Assembly (NCBI RefSeq): GCF_022213065.1
Contig: NZ_JAKLJA010000032.1
Coordinates: 1 to 64,000 of the forward strand
DNA length: 64,000 bases
Source: Paraburkholderia tagetis
GTDB lineage: Bacteria; Pseudomonadota; Gammaproteobacteria; Burkholderiales; Burkholderiaceae
Reading direction: 5' to 3'
Shown here: in pieces, positions 41,948 to 50,925 of the stretch
Layout: each line of letters starts with the position of its first letter
How positions within the stretch are numbered: the first letter of the stretch is position 1
Notes under the pieces: model-generated
Told to the model about the DNA's origin: nothing
The model's input: the letters and a program-made list of their open reading frames with translations, nothing else
Database searches by the model: none
Made by a program: the position numbers and the translations under genes

Positions 41948-43051
41948 ATGCTGAGCGGAAACATTCTCACCCCTGATGGCTGGATCAACGGCACGCTGAC
42001 GTTCGAAAACGGACGCATCACGTCGATCGAGGGCGAGGCCACGGATCCGGCGAAGAACGATGCGCCTTATATCCTGCCTGGCTTCATCGACCTGCACGTG
42101 CATGGCGGCGGCGGTGCCGACGTCATGGAAGCGGGCGACGCCATCGAAACCATCGCGCGCACCCATGCACGCTACGGCACGACGAGCCTGCTCGCCACCA
42201 CCATGACCGCGCCGCGCGAGGAGCTGATGAGCGTGGTCTCGGGACTCGGCGACGTGGCGCGCCGGCGCACACCAGGCGGCGCGCGCGTGCTGGGCGTGCA
42301 TCTGGAAGGGCCGTACATCAATCCGGGCAAGCTGGGCGCGCAACCCGACGCGGCCGTGTCCGCCGTGCTCGACGAAGTGCTCAGGTATCTGTCGATCGCG
42401 CCGATCCGCGTGGTGACCGTGGCGCCGGAAATCGCGGGCCATATCGAGATTATCGGCGAGATGGCGGCGCGCGGCGTGCGCGTGCAACTCGGTCACTCGC
42501 TCGCGACCTACGACGACGCAGTCGCCGCGCTCAAGCATGGTGCGCGCGGCTTCACGCACCTCTTCAATGCGATGTCGCCGCTGCATCACCGCAATCCGGG
42601 CCTCGTTGGCGCGGCGCTCGCGCACGCGGAATACGCGGAGATCATTCCCGACCTGCTGCACGTGCACCCGGGCGCGATCCGCGCGGCGCTGCGCGCCATT
42701 CCGCGTCTCTATGTCGTGACCGACAGCACCTCGGCCACCGGCATGCCCGACGGCGAATACCGTCTCGGCAGCCAGCACGTGACCAAGTGCCTCGGCGGCG
42801 TGCGCCTTGCCGACGGCACGCTGGCCGGCAGCACCCTCACCATGGACCAGGCCCTGCGCAATCTCGTGTCGCTCGGCTTGCCTATCGCAGATGTTTCCGC
42901 GCGCCTGTCGCGCTATGCGGCCGATTATCTCGGCGTCGAAGACCGTGGCCGCCTCGTGCGCGGCGCATGGGCCGATGTCAACGTGTTCGACCGCGAACTG
43001 ACGCTTACCGCGACCTATGTCGAAGGAGAATCGATTGTCGAATATGCTTAA
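41948..43051 (+). CDS. nagA: N-acetylglucosamine-6-phosphate deacetylase
   Basis: Removes acetate from GlcNAc-6-P. The 367-aa amidohydrolase has PGFIDLHVHGGGGADVME near 43-60, the metal-site glutamate in GVHLEGPYINPGKLGA, GHSLATYDDA, THLFNAMSPLHHRNPG and the catalytic aspartate in VVTDSTSATGMPDG. A CGGAAAA site precedes ATG 41948. The next gene overlaps it by 17 bases. Confidence 0.95.
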   Translation: MLSGNILTPDGWINGTLTFENGRITSIEGEATDPAKNDAPYILPGFIDLHVHGGGGADVMEAGDAIETIARTHARYGTTSLLATTMTAPREELMSVVSGLGDVARRRTPGGARVLGVHLEGPYINPGKLGAQPDAAVSAVLDEVLRYLSIAPIRVVTVAPEIAGHIEIIGEMAARGVRVQLGHSLATYDDAVAALKHGARGFTHLFNAMSPLHHRNPGLVGAALAHAEYAEIIPDLLHVHPGAIRAALRAIPRLYVVTDSTSATGMPDGEYRLGSQHVTKCLGGVRLADGTLAGSTLTMDQALRNLVSLGLPIADVSARLSRYAADYLGVEDRGRLVRGAWADVNVFDRELTLTATYVEGESIVEYA

Positions 43052-44051
43052 AGAAGCGCTGGCCTCGGCTAGCGTCGTCGCCGCGCAGCTCGCGGACACC
43101 TCGCGCGTCGAGGCGCTCGCCCGCGCGCTCGAGGCCGAGCCCCGCAACGTCGCGCTCACGGTCGCGCGCGGCAGTTCGGACCACGCGGCGAGTTATTTCG
43201 CAGCACTCACCATGAGCCGCATCGGTGTGCCGGTCGCCTCGATTCCCATGTCGATCGCGACGCTGCAACAGGCACCTTTGCGCGTAAAGGGCCAGTTTGC
43301 CTTGGCTTTTTCCCAATCGGGCAGGAGTCCTGATCTGGTGGCAACGCTGCGCGCGCTGCACGATGCAGGCGCGCTCACGGCGGCCATGGTCAACGTGGCC
43401 GGCTCGCCGCTGGCTGACGCTGCAAGCGCGGAGCTGCCGCTGCTCGCGGGCCCGGAGCTGAGCGTCGCGGCCACCAAGAGCTATATCGGGATGCTCGCGA
43501 TGTCGGCGCAACTGGTCGCGTTCTGGCAGCGCGACGCCGCGTTTCTCGACGCCGTGCGCGCGCTGCCGGAAGCGCTCGGCCGCGCGGGCGCGCTCGACTG
43601 GTCGAAGGCCGTGGACGAACTGCGCGACGTCTCGCAGATGATCGTGATCGGACGCGGCCCGGGTCTCGCCATTGCGCAGGAAGCGGCGCTCAAGCTCAAG
43701 GAGACGTCGGGCATCCAGGCCGAAGCGTTTTCGAGCGCCGAAGTGCGCCACGGCCCGATGGAGCTGATCGACCGCGACTATCCGCTGCTCGTGTTCGCGC
43801 CGCGCGGGCCGGAGCAGGCCGGTCTCGTGCAGTTCGCGCACGACATGCAAAAGCGCGGCGCGCGCGTGCTGCTCGCAGCGCCCGCCGACGTGCCCGAGGC
43901 CACGCTGCCGCTCGTCGCGACGGCCGACCCGGCGCTCGATCCGATTACCTCGATTCTTTCGTTCTACGTGATGGCGGCGAGCCTCGCCGCCGCGCGCGGC
44001 CGCAACCCGGACGAGCCGCGCTACCTGAACAAAGTCACCGAAACCCACTAG
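43035..44051 (+). CDS. SIS-domain sugar isomerase, probable glucosamine-6-phosphate deaminase (NagB-II type)
   Basis: A 338-aa protein of two SIS domains resembling the isomerase half of GlmS without the glutaminase half. LTVARGSSDHAASYFA and LAFSQSGRSPDLV mark the first domain; VIGRGPGLAIAQEAALKLKETSGIQAEAFSSAEVRHGPMEL the second. With no classical nagB in the operon, it should convert GlcN-6-P to Fru-6-P plus ammonia, as reported for SIS-type NagB-II in other bacteria. TTG 43035 has AAGGAG six bases upstream and overlaps nagA; ATG 43044 is less well placed. Confidence 0.85.
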   Translation: MSNMLKEALASASVVAAQLADTSRVEALARALEAEPRNVALTVARGSSDHAASYFAALTMSRIGVPVASIPMSIATLQQAPLRVKGQFALAFSQSGRSPDLVATLRALHDAGALTAAMVNVAGSPLADAASAELPLLAGPELSVAATKSYIGMLAMSAQLVAFWQRDAAFLDAVRALPEALGRAGALDWSKAVDELRDVSQMIVIGRGPGLAIAQEAALKLKETSGIQAEAFSSAEVRHGPMELIDRDYPLLVFAPRGPEQAGLVQFAHDMQKRGARVLLAAPADVPEATLPLVATADPALDPITSILSFYVMAASLAAARGRNPDEPRYLNKVTETH

Positions 44052-44063
44052 ATTGGAACGCTG

Positions 44064-46727
44064 ATGGAACGCATCCAGGAGTCTCGCCTGATGAAGCCGG
44101 AAAATTCCGCCAAGGGCGGTATCGAACTGATCGCGCCGCTGACCGGCCCAGTCGTGCCGCTCGCGTCGGTGCCCGATCCGGTGTTTTCGGAAGGCCTGTT
44201 CGGCGACGGCATCGGCATCGATCCGCTCGTCGGCCGGCTGGTCTCGCCGTGCGACGGCACGATCATGCACCTCGCGCGCACCGGCCACGCCGTCACGGTG
44301 CAGACTGCCGAAGGCGCGCAGGTGCTCGTGCATATCGGCATCGACACGGTCGAGCTGAACGGCAAGGGCTTTACGCCGAAGGTCGAACAAGGCGCGCAGG
44401 TGCGCCGCGGCGACCTGCTGATCGAATTCGATCTCGACGTGGTGGCGTGCAATGCGCCCAGCCTCGTCTCCGTGATCGCGGTGGCGAACTCCGATGCGTT
44501 CGAAGTGGTCGAGCGTGCGGGCTACGCAGACCATGTCGAGGCGGGCGAGTCGCAGCTCCTCGTGCTGCGTGCGCGTGACGGCGCAGTGCCTGCTGCCGAT
44601 GTCGCGGAAGTCGTGACGAACGAAGCGCGCCGCAGCGTGACGCTCACGCATGCGGGCGGCCTCCATGCGCGGCCTGCGGCCCGTGCGCGTGAAGCGGTGC
44701 GCGGAATCGATGCGCGCGTGGAGGTGCGCTTCGGCGAGCGCAAGGCGGCCATCGAAAGCGTAGTGGGCCTGCTTGGTCTGGGGGCGGGCGAGGGCGCGAC
44801 CATCGAGCTGGTCGGCATGGGCAACGAGGCGCAGAAGGCCGTCGATGCCGTCGCCAACGAACTCCTGCGCGAAGCGCCCGGCGAAGGCGGCGAGGCGCCC
44901 GCGCGGCAATTGTCGCCGGCGCCGGTGGCTGCCGCCGTGGCCGGCGTGAGCAGTGCGGCCAGCGCGGCGGGTGCCGCCGTCGCCACGCAGCGGATCGCGC
45001 AAGGCGCGCCGGGCACGCTGGTTGGCGTGTGTGCCGCGCCTGGCGTGGCCGTCGGCAAGCTGGTGCGCTGGGACGACGCCGAACTCAAACCGGCCGAACT
45101 CGCGAGCGGTCCCTCGGCGGCGGAGAGCCGTCTGCTCGACAAGGCGGTCGCGTCCGTCGATGCCGAGCTGGACGTCTCCGTGCGCGCGGCCTCGCAGCGC
45201 GGCGCCATCGGTGAGGCAGGCATTTTCACGATGCATCGCGTGCTGCTCGAAGACCCCACGCTGATCGACGCCGCGCGCGACCTCATCAGCCTCGGCAAGA
45301 GCGCGGGCTTCGCATGGCGCGAAGCGATCCGCGCGCAGATCGCGGTGCTCGGCAAGGTGGACGACCCGCTGCTCGCGGAGCGTGCCGCCGATCTGCGCGA
45401 TCTCGAAAAGCGCGTGCTGCGCGCGCTCGCGAACGCGAGCGGCGCAGGCAACGCGGCGGGCGCGGCGCGGCGCGAGCTGCCCGAGGAAGCGGTGCTCGCC
45501 GCCGACGAATTCACGCCTTCCGACCTCGCCTCGCTCGACCGCAAGCGCGTCACCGCGCTCGTGATGGCGCGTGGCGGGGCGACCTCGCACGCCGCGATCA
45601 TCGCGCGGCAGGCGGGCATCCCGGCGCTCGTCGCACTCGGCGACGCCTTGCACAAGATCGAAGAGGGCACGACGGTGGTGGTGGACGCGGGCGCGGGCAG
45701 TTTTGCCTTCTCGCCGAGCGAGCAGGACGTCGAACGCGCTCGAGCCGAGAAGCAGCGCCTCGCCGGTGTGCGCGAAGCGAACCGGCGCACCTCGCGTGAG
45801 GCTGCGGCCACGCGCGACGGCCATGCGGTCGAAGTCGCGGCGAATATCGCGACGCTCGAAGACGCCCGCACCGCAGTGGAAAACGGCGCAGACTCCGTGG
45901 GCCTGCTGCGCACCGAACTCATGTTCATCCATCGGCAGGCGGCACCCACCGCGGACGAGCATCGTCAGGGCTACCAGGCGATCGCCGAGGCGCTGGGCGG
46001 CCGCACGGCGATCATTCGCACGCTCGACGTGGGCGCGGACAAGGAAGTCGACTATCTCACGCTGCCGCCCGAGCCGAACCCCGCGCTAGGTTTGCGCGGC
46101 ATCCGCTTGGCGCAGGTGCGCCCCGATCTGCTCGACGACCAGTTGCGCGGCCTGCTCGCGGTCGAGCCGATGGGCGCCGTGCGCATCCTGCTGCCGATGG
46201 TCACCGACGTGGGCGAGCTCGTGCGCCTGCGCGAGCGCATCGACACGTTTGCCCGCGAGGCGGGCCGCACTGGCCGCATCGAGGTGGGCGTGATGATCGA
46301 AGTGCCTTCGGCGGCGCTGCTGGCCGACCAGCTCGCGCGCCACGCCGATTTCCTCTCGATCGGCACCAACGACCTCACGCAGTACACGCTCGCGATGGAC
46401 CGCTGCCAGCCCGATCTGGCAGCACAGGCCGACGGCCTGCATCCGGCGGTGCTGCGCCTCGTCTCCGTGGCGGTGGAGGGCGCGAGCAAGCATGGCAAGT
46501 GGGTTGGGGTGTGCGGCGCGCTGGCGGGAGACCCGCTCGCGGTGCCGCTGCTCGTCGGCCTTGGCGTGACCGAGCTGTCGGTCGATCCGGTTTCCGTGCC
46601 GACGATCAAAGCGCGTGTGCGCAAGCTCGATTACAGCCAGTGCCGCGAGCGTGCGTTCGAAGTGCTCGCTTTGGAGTCGGCGCAGGCGGTGCGTGCGGCG
46701 AGCCGCGCAAACTGGCCGCTCGACTGA
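44064..46727 (+). CDS. Fused PTS EIIA(Glc)-HPr-Enzyme I
   Basis: One 887-aa polypeptide carrying three PTS proteins: an EIIA-Glc-type domain (about 20-170, phospho-His90 in VLVHIGIDTVEL), an HPr domain (about 185-275, His201 in GGLHARPAARA) and Enzyme I (about 310-870, His509 in GGATSHAAIIARQAGIP, catalytic Cys in VCGALAGDP). An Ala/Pro linker separates HPr from EI. It can carry phosphate from PEP to NagE without the separate ptsH/ptsI gene products. ATG 44091, behind CAGGAG, is an alternative start (878 aa). Confidence 0.94.
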   Translation: MERIQESRLMKPENSAKGGIELIAPLTGPVVPLASVPDPVFSEGLFGDGIGIDPLVGRLVSPCDGTIMHLARTGHAVTVQTAEGAQVLVHIGIDTVELNGKGFTPKVEQGAQVRRGDLLIEFDLDVVACNAPSLVSVIAVANSDAFEVVERAGYADHVEAGESQLLVLRARDGAVPAADVAEVVTNEARRSVTLTHAGGLHARPAARAREAVRGIDARVEVRFGERKAAIESVVGLLGLGAGEGATIELVGMGNEAQKAVDAVANELLREAPGEGGEAPARQLSPAPVAAAVAGVSSAASAAGAAVATQRIAQGAPGTLVGVCAAPGVAVGKLVRWDDAELKPAELASGPSAAESRLLDKAVASVDAELDVSVRAASQRGAIGEAGIFTMHRVLLEDPTLIDAARDLISLGKSAGFAWREAIRAQIAVLGKVDDPLLAERAADLRDLEKRVLRALANASGAGNAAGAARRELPEEAVLAADEFTPSDLASLDRKRVTALVMARGGATSHAAIIARQAGIPALVALGDALHKIEEGTTVVVDAGAGSFAFSPSEQDVERARAEKQRLAGVREANRRTSREAAATRDGHAVEVAANIATLEDARTAVENGADSVGLLRTELMFIHRQAAPTADEHRQGYQAIAEALGGRTAIIRTLDVGADKEVDYLTLPPEPNPALGLRGIRLAQVRPDLLDDQLRGLLAVEPMGAVRILLPMVTDVGELVRLRERIDTFAREAGRTGRIEVGVMIEVPSAALLADQLARHADFLSIGTNDLTQYTLAMDRCQPDLAAQADGLHPAVLRLVSVAVEGASKHGKWVGVCGALAGDPLAVPLLVGLGVTELSVDPVSVPTIKARVRKLDYSQCRERAFEVLALESAQAVRAASRANWPLD

Positions 46728-46968
46728 TCGCCTGTGCGGTTTCGGGATGAATCGCCGGATTGCTCGCTGATCTGGCGGTTCACGCGCCCGGGCAGGCGGC
46801 AGCATTAATGATTCGATTTCCTTAATAACTGCGTTAGCCACCACGCGTTGATTGCGCGCTAGCTGCAAGCTAATTACACGCTAACTACACGCCGGCGGGC
46901 GCAGCGATCGCGCGCCGGTTTATCTCATCTCACTTGTCACGCAACAGACAGGGACTGGAGGCATTTCA

Positions 46969-48729
46969 ATGGATGGCAATCCGTTTCTCAAGATTCAGAG
47001 CCTCGGCCGCGCGCTGATGCTTCCGATCGCAGTACTGCCGGTGGCCGGCATTCTGCTGCGCTTCGGGCAGGCCGACATGCTCAACATCAAGATCATCGCC
47101 GACGCAGGCGGCGCGATCTTCGACAATCTGCCGCTGCTGTTCGCAATCGGCATCGCGGTGGGCTTCGCGAAGGACAATAACGGCGTGGCGGCGCTCGCGG
47201 GCGCGCTCGGCTATCTGGTCGAGACCGCCGTGATGAAGGACATCAACGACAAGCTCAACATGGGCGTGCTCTCGGGCGTCGTGGCCGGCGTCGTGGCGGG
47301 GATGCTGTACAACCGCTTCAAGGACATCAAGCTGCCCGAGTTCCTGGCCTTCTTCGGCGGCAAGCGCTTCGTGCCGATCGTGACCGGGCTCGTGTGTCTC
47401 GTGCTCGGCATTGCGTTTGGCTATGCGTGGGGGCCGGTGCAGCACGCGATCGACACGGCGGGCCACTGGCTCACCACGGCGGGCGCGATCGGCACGTTCG
47501 TCTACGGCTTGCTGAACCGGCTGCTGCTCGTGACCGGGCTGCACCACATCCTGAACTCGCTCGTGTGGTTCGTGTTCGGCTCGTTTACGCCCGCCGGCGG
47601 CGCGGCCGTGACCGGCGACCTGCACCGCTTCTTCGCGGGCGATCCCACCGCGGGCGGCTTCATGGCCGGCTTCTTCCCGGTGATGATGTTCGGCCTGCCG
47701 GCTGCGTGTCTCGCGATGCTGCACGAGGCGCCCAAGGAGCGCCGCGCGATGGTGGGCGGCCTGCTGCTCTCGATGGCGCTCACCTCGTTCCTCACGGGCG
47801 TGACCGAGCCGATCGAGTTCACCTTCATGTTCCTCGCGCCGGTGCTCTACGGTATCCACGCCGTGCTCACGGGCCTGTCGCTCGCGATTTGCTCGCTGCT
47901 GAATATCAAGCTCGGCTTCACATTCTCGGCGGGCGCGATCGACTACGTGCTGAACTACGGTCTTTCGACGCACGGCTGGGAAGCGATTCCGCTCGGTATC
48001 GCCTATGCGGTGGTCTACTACGCGCTGTTCCGCTTCTTCATCCGCCGCTTCAATCTACCGACTCCGGGCCGCGAAGCCTCGGCCGGCGACACGGCAATCG
48101 CCTCGTCGATGGCGGGCGTGGAAGTCGCGGCCGGCGATGCGGCAGCGGCCACGGGGCTCTCGCGCGCGGCGCGTTATATCGATGCGCTCGGCGGCGCGGC
48201 CAACCTGAAGGTGGTCGATGCATGCACGACACGCCTGCGTCTCACGGTGGCCGATCCGGCCCACGTTTCGGAGCCGGTGCTGAAGGCAATCGGCGCGCGT
48301 GGCGTGCTCAAGCGCGGCGGCGAAAGCGTGCAGGTCATCATCGGGCCGGAAGCCGACATGATCGCCGACGAGATCCGTCGCGAGATCGCCAGCGGCCGCC
48401 CGGCTGCTGCGGCGGCGAAAGCGGCACCGGTGGCGCAGGCGGCAGCGCAATTTTCGGCGCAGTCATCGGCCAGTACGGACGACGAAGCTGGCCCGCTCGA
48501 CCCGAATCCGTCGCGCTGGCTGGCGGTGCTGGGCGGCGCGGCGAACATCGTCTCGCTCGACGCGGTTGCGGTCACGCGCTTGCGCGTGATCGTGCGCGAC
48601 CCGGCCGCGGTCGACCGTGCGCAGCTTGGCACGCTCGACGTGGCCTGGGTGTCGGCGGATACGCTGCACATCGTCGTGGGGAGCGCGGCGCAGCGCTATG
48701 CACGCGAGCTTGCCTTGCAGGCTGCCTGA
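46969..48729 (+). CDS. nagE: N-acetylglucosamine-specific PTS permease, EIICBB
   Basis: Imports GlcNAc and phosphorylates it. EIIC (about 1-365) shows LMLPIAVLPVAGILLRFG, LLLVTGLHHILNSLVW and the conserved GVTEPIEFTFMFLAP. A first EIIB (about 400-475) has phospho-Cys419 in DACTTRLRL. After an Ala-rich linker a second EIIB-like domain (about 510-586) has Ala534 where the cysteine should be (AVAVTRLRV). There is no EIIA; that is supplied by the fused gene upstream. CTGGAGG precedes ATG 46969. Confidence 0.93.
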   Translation: MDGNPFLKIQSLGRALMLPIAVLPVAGILLRFGQADMLNIKIIADAGGAIFDNLPLLFAIGIAVGFAKDNNGVAALAGALGYLVETAVMKDINDKLNMGVLSGVVAGVVAGMLYNRFKDIKLPEFLAFFGGKRFVPIVTGLVCLVLGIAFGYAWGPVQHAIDTAGHWLTTAGAIGTFVYGLLNRLLLVTGLHHILNSLVWFVFGSFTPAGGAAVTGDLHRFFAGDPTAGGFMAGFFPVMMFGLPAACLAMLHEAPKERRAMVGGLLLSMALTSFLTGVTEPIEFTFMFLAPVLYGIHAVLTGLSLAICSLLNIKLGFTFSAGAIDYVLNYGLSTHGWEAIPLGIAYAVVYYALFRFFIRRFNLPTPGREASAGDTAIASSMAGVEVAAGDAAAATGLSRAARYIDALGGAANLKVVDACTTRLRLTVADPAHVSEPVLKAIGARGVLKRGGESVQVIIGPEADMIADEIRREIASGRPAAAAAKAAPVAQAAAQFSAQSSASTDDEAGPLDPNPSRWLAVLGGAANIVSLDAVAVTRLRVIVRDPAAVDRAQLGTLDVAWVSADTLHIVVGSAAQRYARELALQAA

Positions 48730-48734
48730 ACGCT

Positions 48735-48772
48735 CAAAAGGAAAAGGCCCCGCTCTCGGTAAGAGTGGGGCC
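48735..48772 (-). terminator. Terminator of rpoH (and hairpin after nagE)
   Basis: GGCCCCGCTCT (48746-48756) pairs with AGAGTGGGGCC (48762-48772), one G-T pair. Read on the minus strand it is followed by TTTTCCTTTTG, a good T-tract for rpoH. On the plus strand the T-tract is lacking, so it ends nagE less efficiently. Confidence 0.8.
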
Positions 48773-48829
48773 TCGCGGAACGCGCTTGCAGGCGCAGCCT
48801 CGTGGGGCCGCGCCGTGCGACTCGGTGCC

Positions 48830-49771
48830 TTAGCTGTAGTCAGCCAGCGCCGTGCGCATCTTCTTCATGGCGCTTGCTTCGATCTGACGAATACGCTCAG
48901 CCGAAACGCCGAACTCGTCGGCCAGCTCGTGCAGCGTCGAGCCGCCCGAGCCGTCGTCTTCGACGTTCAGCCAGCGCGCTTCGATGATGCGGCGGCTGCG
49001 CGCATCGAGTGCTTCCAGCGCGCTCGCGATGCCGTCCGATTGCAGACGGTCGCGCTGACGTGCGGCGATCACGGCGGTCGGCTCGCTGTGCGAGTCGGCG
49101 AGCCACGCGATCGGGGCGAACGACTCTTCGCCGTCTTCGGTCTGGCTTTCGAGCGCGATATCCGAACCCGAGAGGCGCGTTTCCATCTCCACGACTTCTT
49201 CGCGCTTCACGTTCAGTTCCTGCGCGAGGCCTTCGATTTCCTCGGGCGTGAACGACTGCAGGCCCTGCTTGTGGCTGCGCAGATTGAAGAACAGCTTGCG
49301 CTGCGCCTTGGTCGTGGCGACCTTCACCATGCGCCAGTTGCGCAGGATGTACTCATGGATCTCCGCCTTGATCCAGTGCATGGCGTACGAGACGAGACGT
49401 ACGTTTTGCTCGGGGTCAAAGCGCTTTACTGCCTTCATCAGGCCGATATTGCCTTCCTGGATCAGGTCGGCATGCGGCAGGCCATAGCCCAAATAATTGC
49501 GCGCGATCGACACCACGAGGCGCAGGTGCGACAGCACGAGGCGTCGTGCGCCTTCGAGATTGTTTTGCTCGCGATACTCGGTCGCGAACTGGCGCTCCTC
49601 TTGCGGCGTCAACATCGGGATCCGGTTCACGGCCTGAATGTAGGCGTCGATGTTGCCCAGTTGGCCAGGCAGCATGGAAGCGTTCGCGAGCGCCAGTACA
49701 CCCGAACCCCCGGCCTTGGCCGACGACGGGCTAAGCATATTCGGAAGGGTCATGGTCATTGCGTTGCTCAC
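48830..49771 (-). CDS. rpoH: RNA polymerase sigma-32 (heat-shock sigma factor)
   Basis: Directs transcription of heat-shock genes. The 313-aa protein has region 2 (LVLSHLRLVVSIARNYLGYGLPHADLIQEGNIGLMKAV), the RpoH box QRKLFFNLR near 156-164 that separates it from other sigma factors, and region 4 (TLHELADEFGVSAERIRQIEASAMKKM). GTG 49771 has GAGGAG eight bases upstream; ATG 49759 or 49753 are less well placed. It is preceded by a CIRCE operator overlapping its promoter. Confidence 0.96.
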   Translation of the reverse strand: MSNAMTMTLPNMLSPSSAKAGGSGVLALANASMLPGQLGNIDAYIQAVNRIPMLTPQEERQFATEYREQNNLEGARRLVLSHLRLVVSIARNYLGYGLPHADLIQEGNIGLMKAVKRFDPEQNVRLVSYAMHWIKAEIHEYILRNWRMVKVATTKAQRKLFFNLRSHKQGLQSFTPEEIEGLAQELNVKREEVVEMETRLSGSDIALESQTEDGEESFAPIAWLADSHSEPTAVIAARQRDRLQSDGIASALEALDARSRRIIEARWLNVEDDGSGGSTLHELADEFGVSAERIRQIEASAMKKMRTALADYS

Positions 49772-49826
49772 GTAGCGAACTCCTCAGGAATCTTGCAAAA
49801 GTCGGACTTCGACTCCACGGTGGATG

Positions 49827-49853
49827 TTAGCACTCTCAATTATCGAGTGCTAA
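49827..49853. promoter_or_regulatory. CIRCE element (HrcA operator)
   Basis: TTAGCACTC-N9-GAGTGCTAA is an exact match to the CIRCE consensus bound by the repressor HrcA. It overlaps the -10 region and predicted start of the rpoH promoter, so HrcA should repress rpoH. Confidence 0.92.
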
Positions 49854-49878
49854 TACTTCGAGTCTGTAGGGGCTTCAA
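49850..49878 (-). promoter_or_regulatory. Sigma-70 promoter of rpoH
   Basis: On the minus strand TTGAAG (49873-49878) and TATTAG (49850-49855) are 17 bp apart. The predicted start near 49842 lies inside CIRCE. Confidence 0.65.
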
Positions 49879-49891
49879 GGTTCCGATAACC

Positions 49892-49915
49892 CTATCGAAA
49901 TATTTGTTTCGATAG
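49892..49915. promoter_or_regulatory. 24-bp inverted repeat upstream of the rpoH promoter
   Basis: CTATCGAAA and TTTCGATAG flank TATTTG. It lies about 13 bp upstream of the rpoH -35, where an activator or second repressor could bind. No known operator matches. Confidence 0.55.
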
Positions 49916-50354
49916 ATTTCAGCGAAACCATGAGAGGCAAGCTGGACGGGGCTTGCCGCCCGTTGCGGTCCCGCGCAGTGTCTGGGGCCGAAGGAACACT
50001 CTAGAACGAGGCTGTCATTCGCTGCGGATGCGGCGAAGAAAAAGGGCTGGAATCGACGGTTTTCGGGTTGTTGGCGCCTTGGGGCGATGCTTTGAATCCG
50101 GCCCGGATTTTGGAGCGGGCATCTATCCCGGAGTCTTTCCAGTAGACACTGGATCGGCCCAAAAGTGCTGCGATGCGACATACAGGCGCGCTTCGTCATG
50201 CGTCTGTGTCGCGTAACCCTCATATGGGCGCGGTCCTTTTGATCGCAAGTTTCCACGCGTCAAAACCTGGTATAGATTTCAACGAGACGCGTGCGATCAA
50301 TCTTCGGCGCGGGTCGACGCGATGATGCGAACTCTTGCGCAAGGGGCTCGAGCA

Positions 50355-50738
50355 ATGGCTGCAAAAGTAATCGATGCGATTCGCGGACTGGAGCGCGAGC
50401 GGTTTCGCGCGATGGTGGACGGCGACGGCTCGTCGCTGGATCAACTCCTGTCCGACAATGCCACCTTCATCCACACCAACGGCAAACGCGAGACCAAACA
50501 GCAGTTCATCGACGCGATCACGGCGGGGCGTCGCCGCTATCGCCAGATCGAGGTCCAGTCGCAGGACGTGCTGCCGGTGGGGCGCGAGACCTGTGTGATC
50601 TCGGGCCGCGCGCTGATCGAAATGGAAGCGAACAACGGTGCGCTGCTCTATCCCATTGCCTATACCGCGATCCAGACGCAGGAGGATGGCCACTGGCGTC
50701 TGCTCGCGTGGCAGGCGACGCGTTGCGCTGTCGAGTGA
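50355..50738 (+). CDS. NTF2-like (DUF4440) protein
   Basis: A 127-aa protein with the cone-shaped NTF2-like fold pattern: ERERFRAMVDGDGSSLDQLLSDNATFIHTNG at the N-terminus, then GRRRYRQIEVQSQDVLPVG and a C-terminal DGHWRLLAWQATR. Such proteins bind or transform small molecules, or have no known role. ATG 50355 has AAGGGG upstream, so I rejected the longer frame from 50322. The ligand is unknown. Confidence 0.82.
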   Translation: MAAKVIDAIRGLERERFRAMVDGDGSSLDQLLSDNATFIHTNGKRETKQQFIDAITAGRRRYRQIEVQSQDVLPVGRETCVISGRALIEMEANNGALLYPIAYTAIQTQEDGHWRLLAWQATRCAVE

Positions 50739-50925
50739 TGACCGGTAGGTCCACTCGCCGACATTGCCTGCTGGGCATGTCGGGCGCACGCTGGCGGCCC
50801 GTTTTGCCGCTAGCGCTCAACGCAAAGTCCTGGCACTGCTTCTACTAAACCGCTGGTTTCGCTGTGTCGTCGCGCTCCAGCGCGGCGACACCCTCTTGTG
50901 CTTGTTTCCGTGCTCGTTTCCCTGA

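Larger units (their letters stand above)
49772..50354. other. Divergent region between rpoH and the DUF4440 gene
   Basis: Besides the rpoH promoter, CIRCE and the 24-bp inverted repeat described separately, bases 49920-50354 hold no supported gene. A TATAGA near 50270 may be a -10 for the DUF4440 gene, without a good -35. I saw no structured RNA I could name. Confidence 0.5.

Noticed and set aside
43005..45962. 985-codon open frame antisense to nagA, the SIS gene and the PTS fusion
   Set aside because: It is arginine/histidine-rich with no recognisable motif and mirrors strongly supported genes. High GC makes such antisense frames common; similar ones oppose amtB (9805-11754) and dctB (2088-4031).
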